Origin: JANNGZ01 sp031404155
Lineage (GTDB): Bacteria; Pseudomonadota; Gammaproteobacteria; Burkholderiales; Burkholderiaceae_C
Direction of reading: 5' to 3'
NCBI GenBank assembly: GCA_031404155.1
Contig: JANNGZ010000248.1
Location: 1-46,827, forward strand
Length of the DNA stretch: 46,827 bases
In this document: one piece after another, positions 46,827-46,827 of the stretch
How the letters are laid out: the number at the start of each line of letters is the position of its first letter
Position numbering within the stretch: position 1 is the first letter of the stretch
Notes under the pieces: model-generated
The model's input: only the letters and a program-made list of their open reading frames with translations
Told to the model about the DNA's origin: nothing
Database searches by the model: none
Made by a program: the position numbers and the translations under genes

Positions 46827-46827
46827 G

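Overview
The window is about 46.8 kb of GC-rich chromosomal backbone from a betaproteobacterium of the order Burkholderiales, probably near the Rubrivivax/Leptothrix/Ideonella group. Support for this is the gene orders surE-pcm-nlpD-rpoS, rlmE-ftsH-folP-glmM and carA-carB-greA, the EarP/EF-P pair with an arginine at EF-P position 32, the high G+C content, and frequent GTG and TTG starts. I have no database result; the placement is from memory of these gene orders.

Layout, left to right. The 3' end of rho (1-693), rpmE2 with a strong terminator, and a polytopic membrane protein. Then a minus-strand phosphate cluster pstS-pstC-pstA-pstB-phoU-phoB-phoR (2905-9834), driven by a recognisable Pho box. 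Divergent from it is a coupled pair, a thioredoxin-type arsenate reductase and a small aquaporin. Next is the minus-strand block rlmE-ftsH-folP-glmM (11132-16149), with a heat-shock-type promoter before ftsH, and divergent yhbY. Then greA, carB and carA (16871-22054), all minus strand. greA has an unusual leader: a 62-bp tandem duplication encoding two tiny ORFs chained into greA by stop/start overlaps. carB is interrupted by a 4-bp duplication. A GlcG-like gene and a YccA-like membrane gene follow.

From 23580 to 28580 runs the minus-strand stationary-phase and surface cluster surE-pcm-nlpD-rpoS-rlmD. Then come a quinone-oxidoreductase-like gene and a LuxR-type response regulator with its membrane histidine kinase (plus strand). 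Minus-strand hupB, tRNA-Val, ppiD and tRNA-His follow, then a tartrate/malate dehydrogenase, an EamA-type transporter, pgsA, a small lipoprotein and uvrC. The plus strand then carries earP, efp, a DUF3445 gene overlapping mnmC, and the window ends in the C-terminus of an IS110-like transposase.

How parts work together: PstSCAB/PhoU/PhoR/PhoB form one phosphate uptake and sensing circuit. ArsC plus aquaporin would reduce arsenate that enters with phosphate and let arsenite leave. EarP activates EF-P. NlpD is made next to RpoS as in many proteobacteria.

The most unusual signals are in the non-coding sequence: the greA leader; a set of about six genes whose -10 box sits six to eight bases before the ATG (predicted leaderless mRNAs); and two related intergenic elements, after pstS and greA, whose hairpins differ by compensating base changes. 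No gap between genes exceeds 300 bases.
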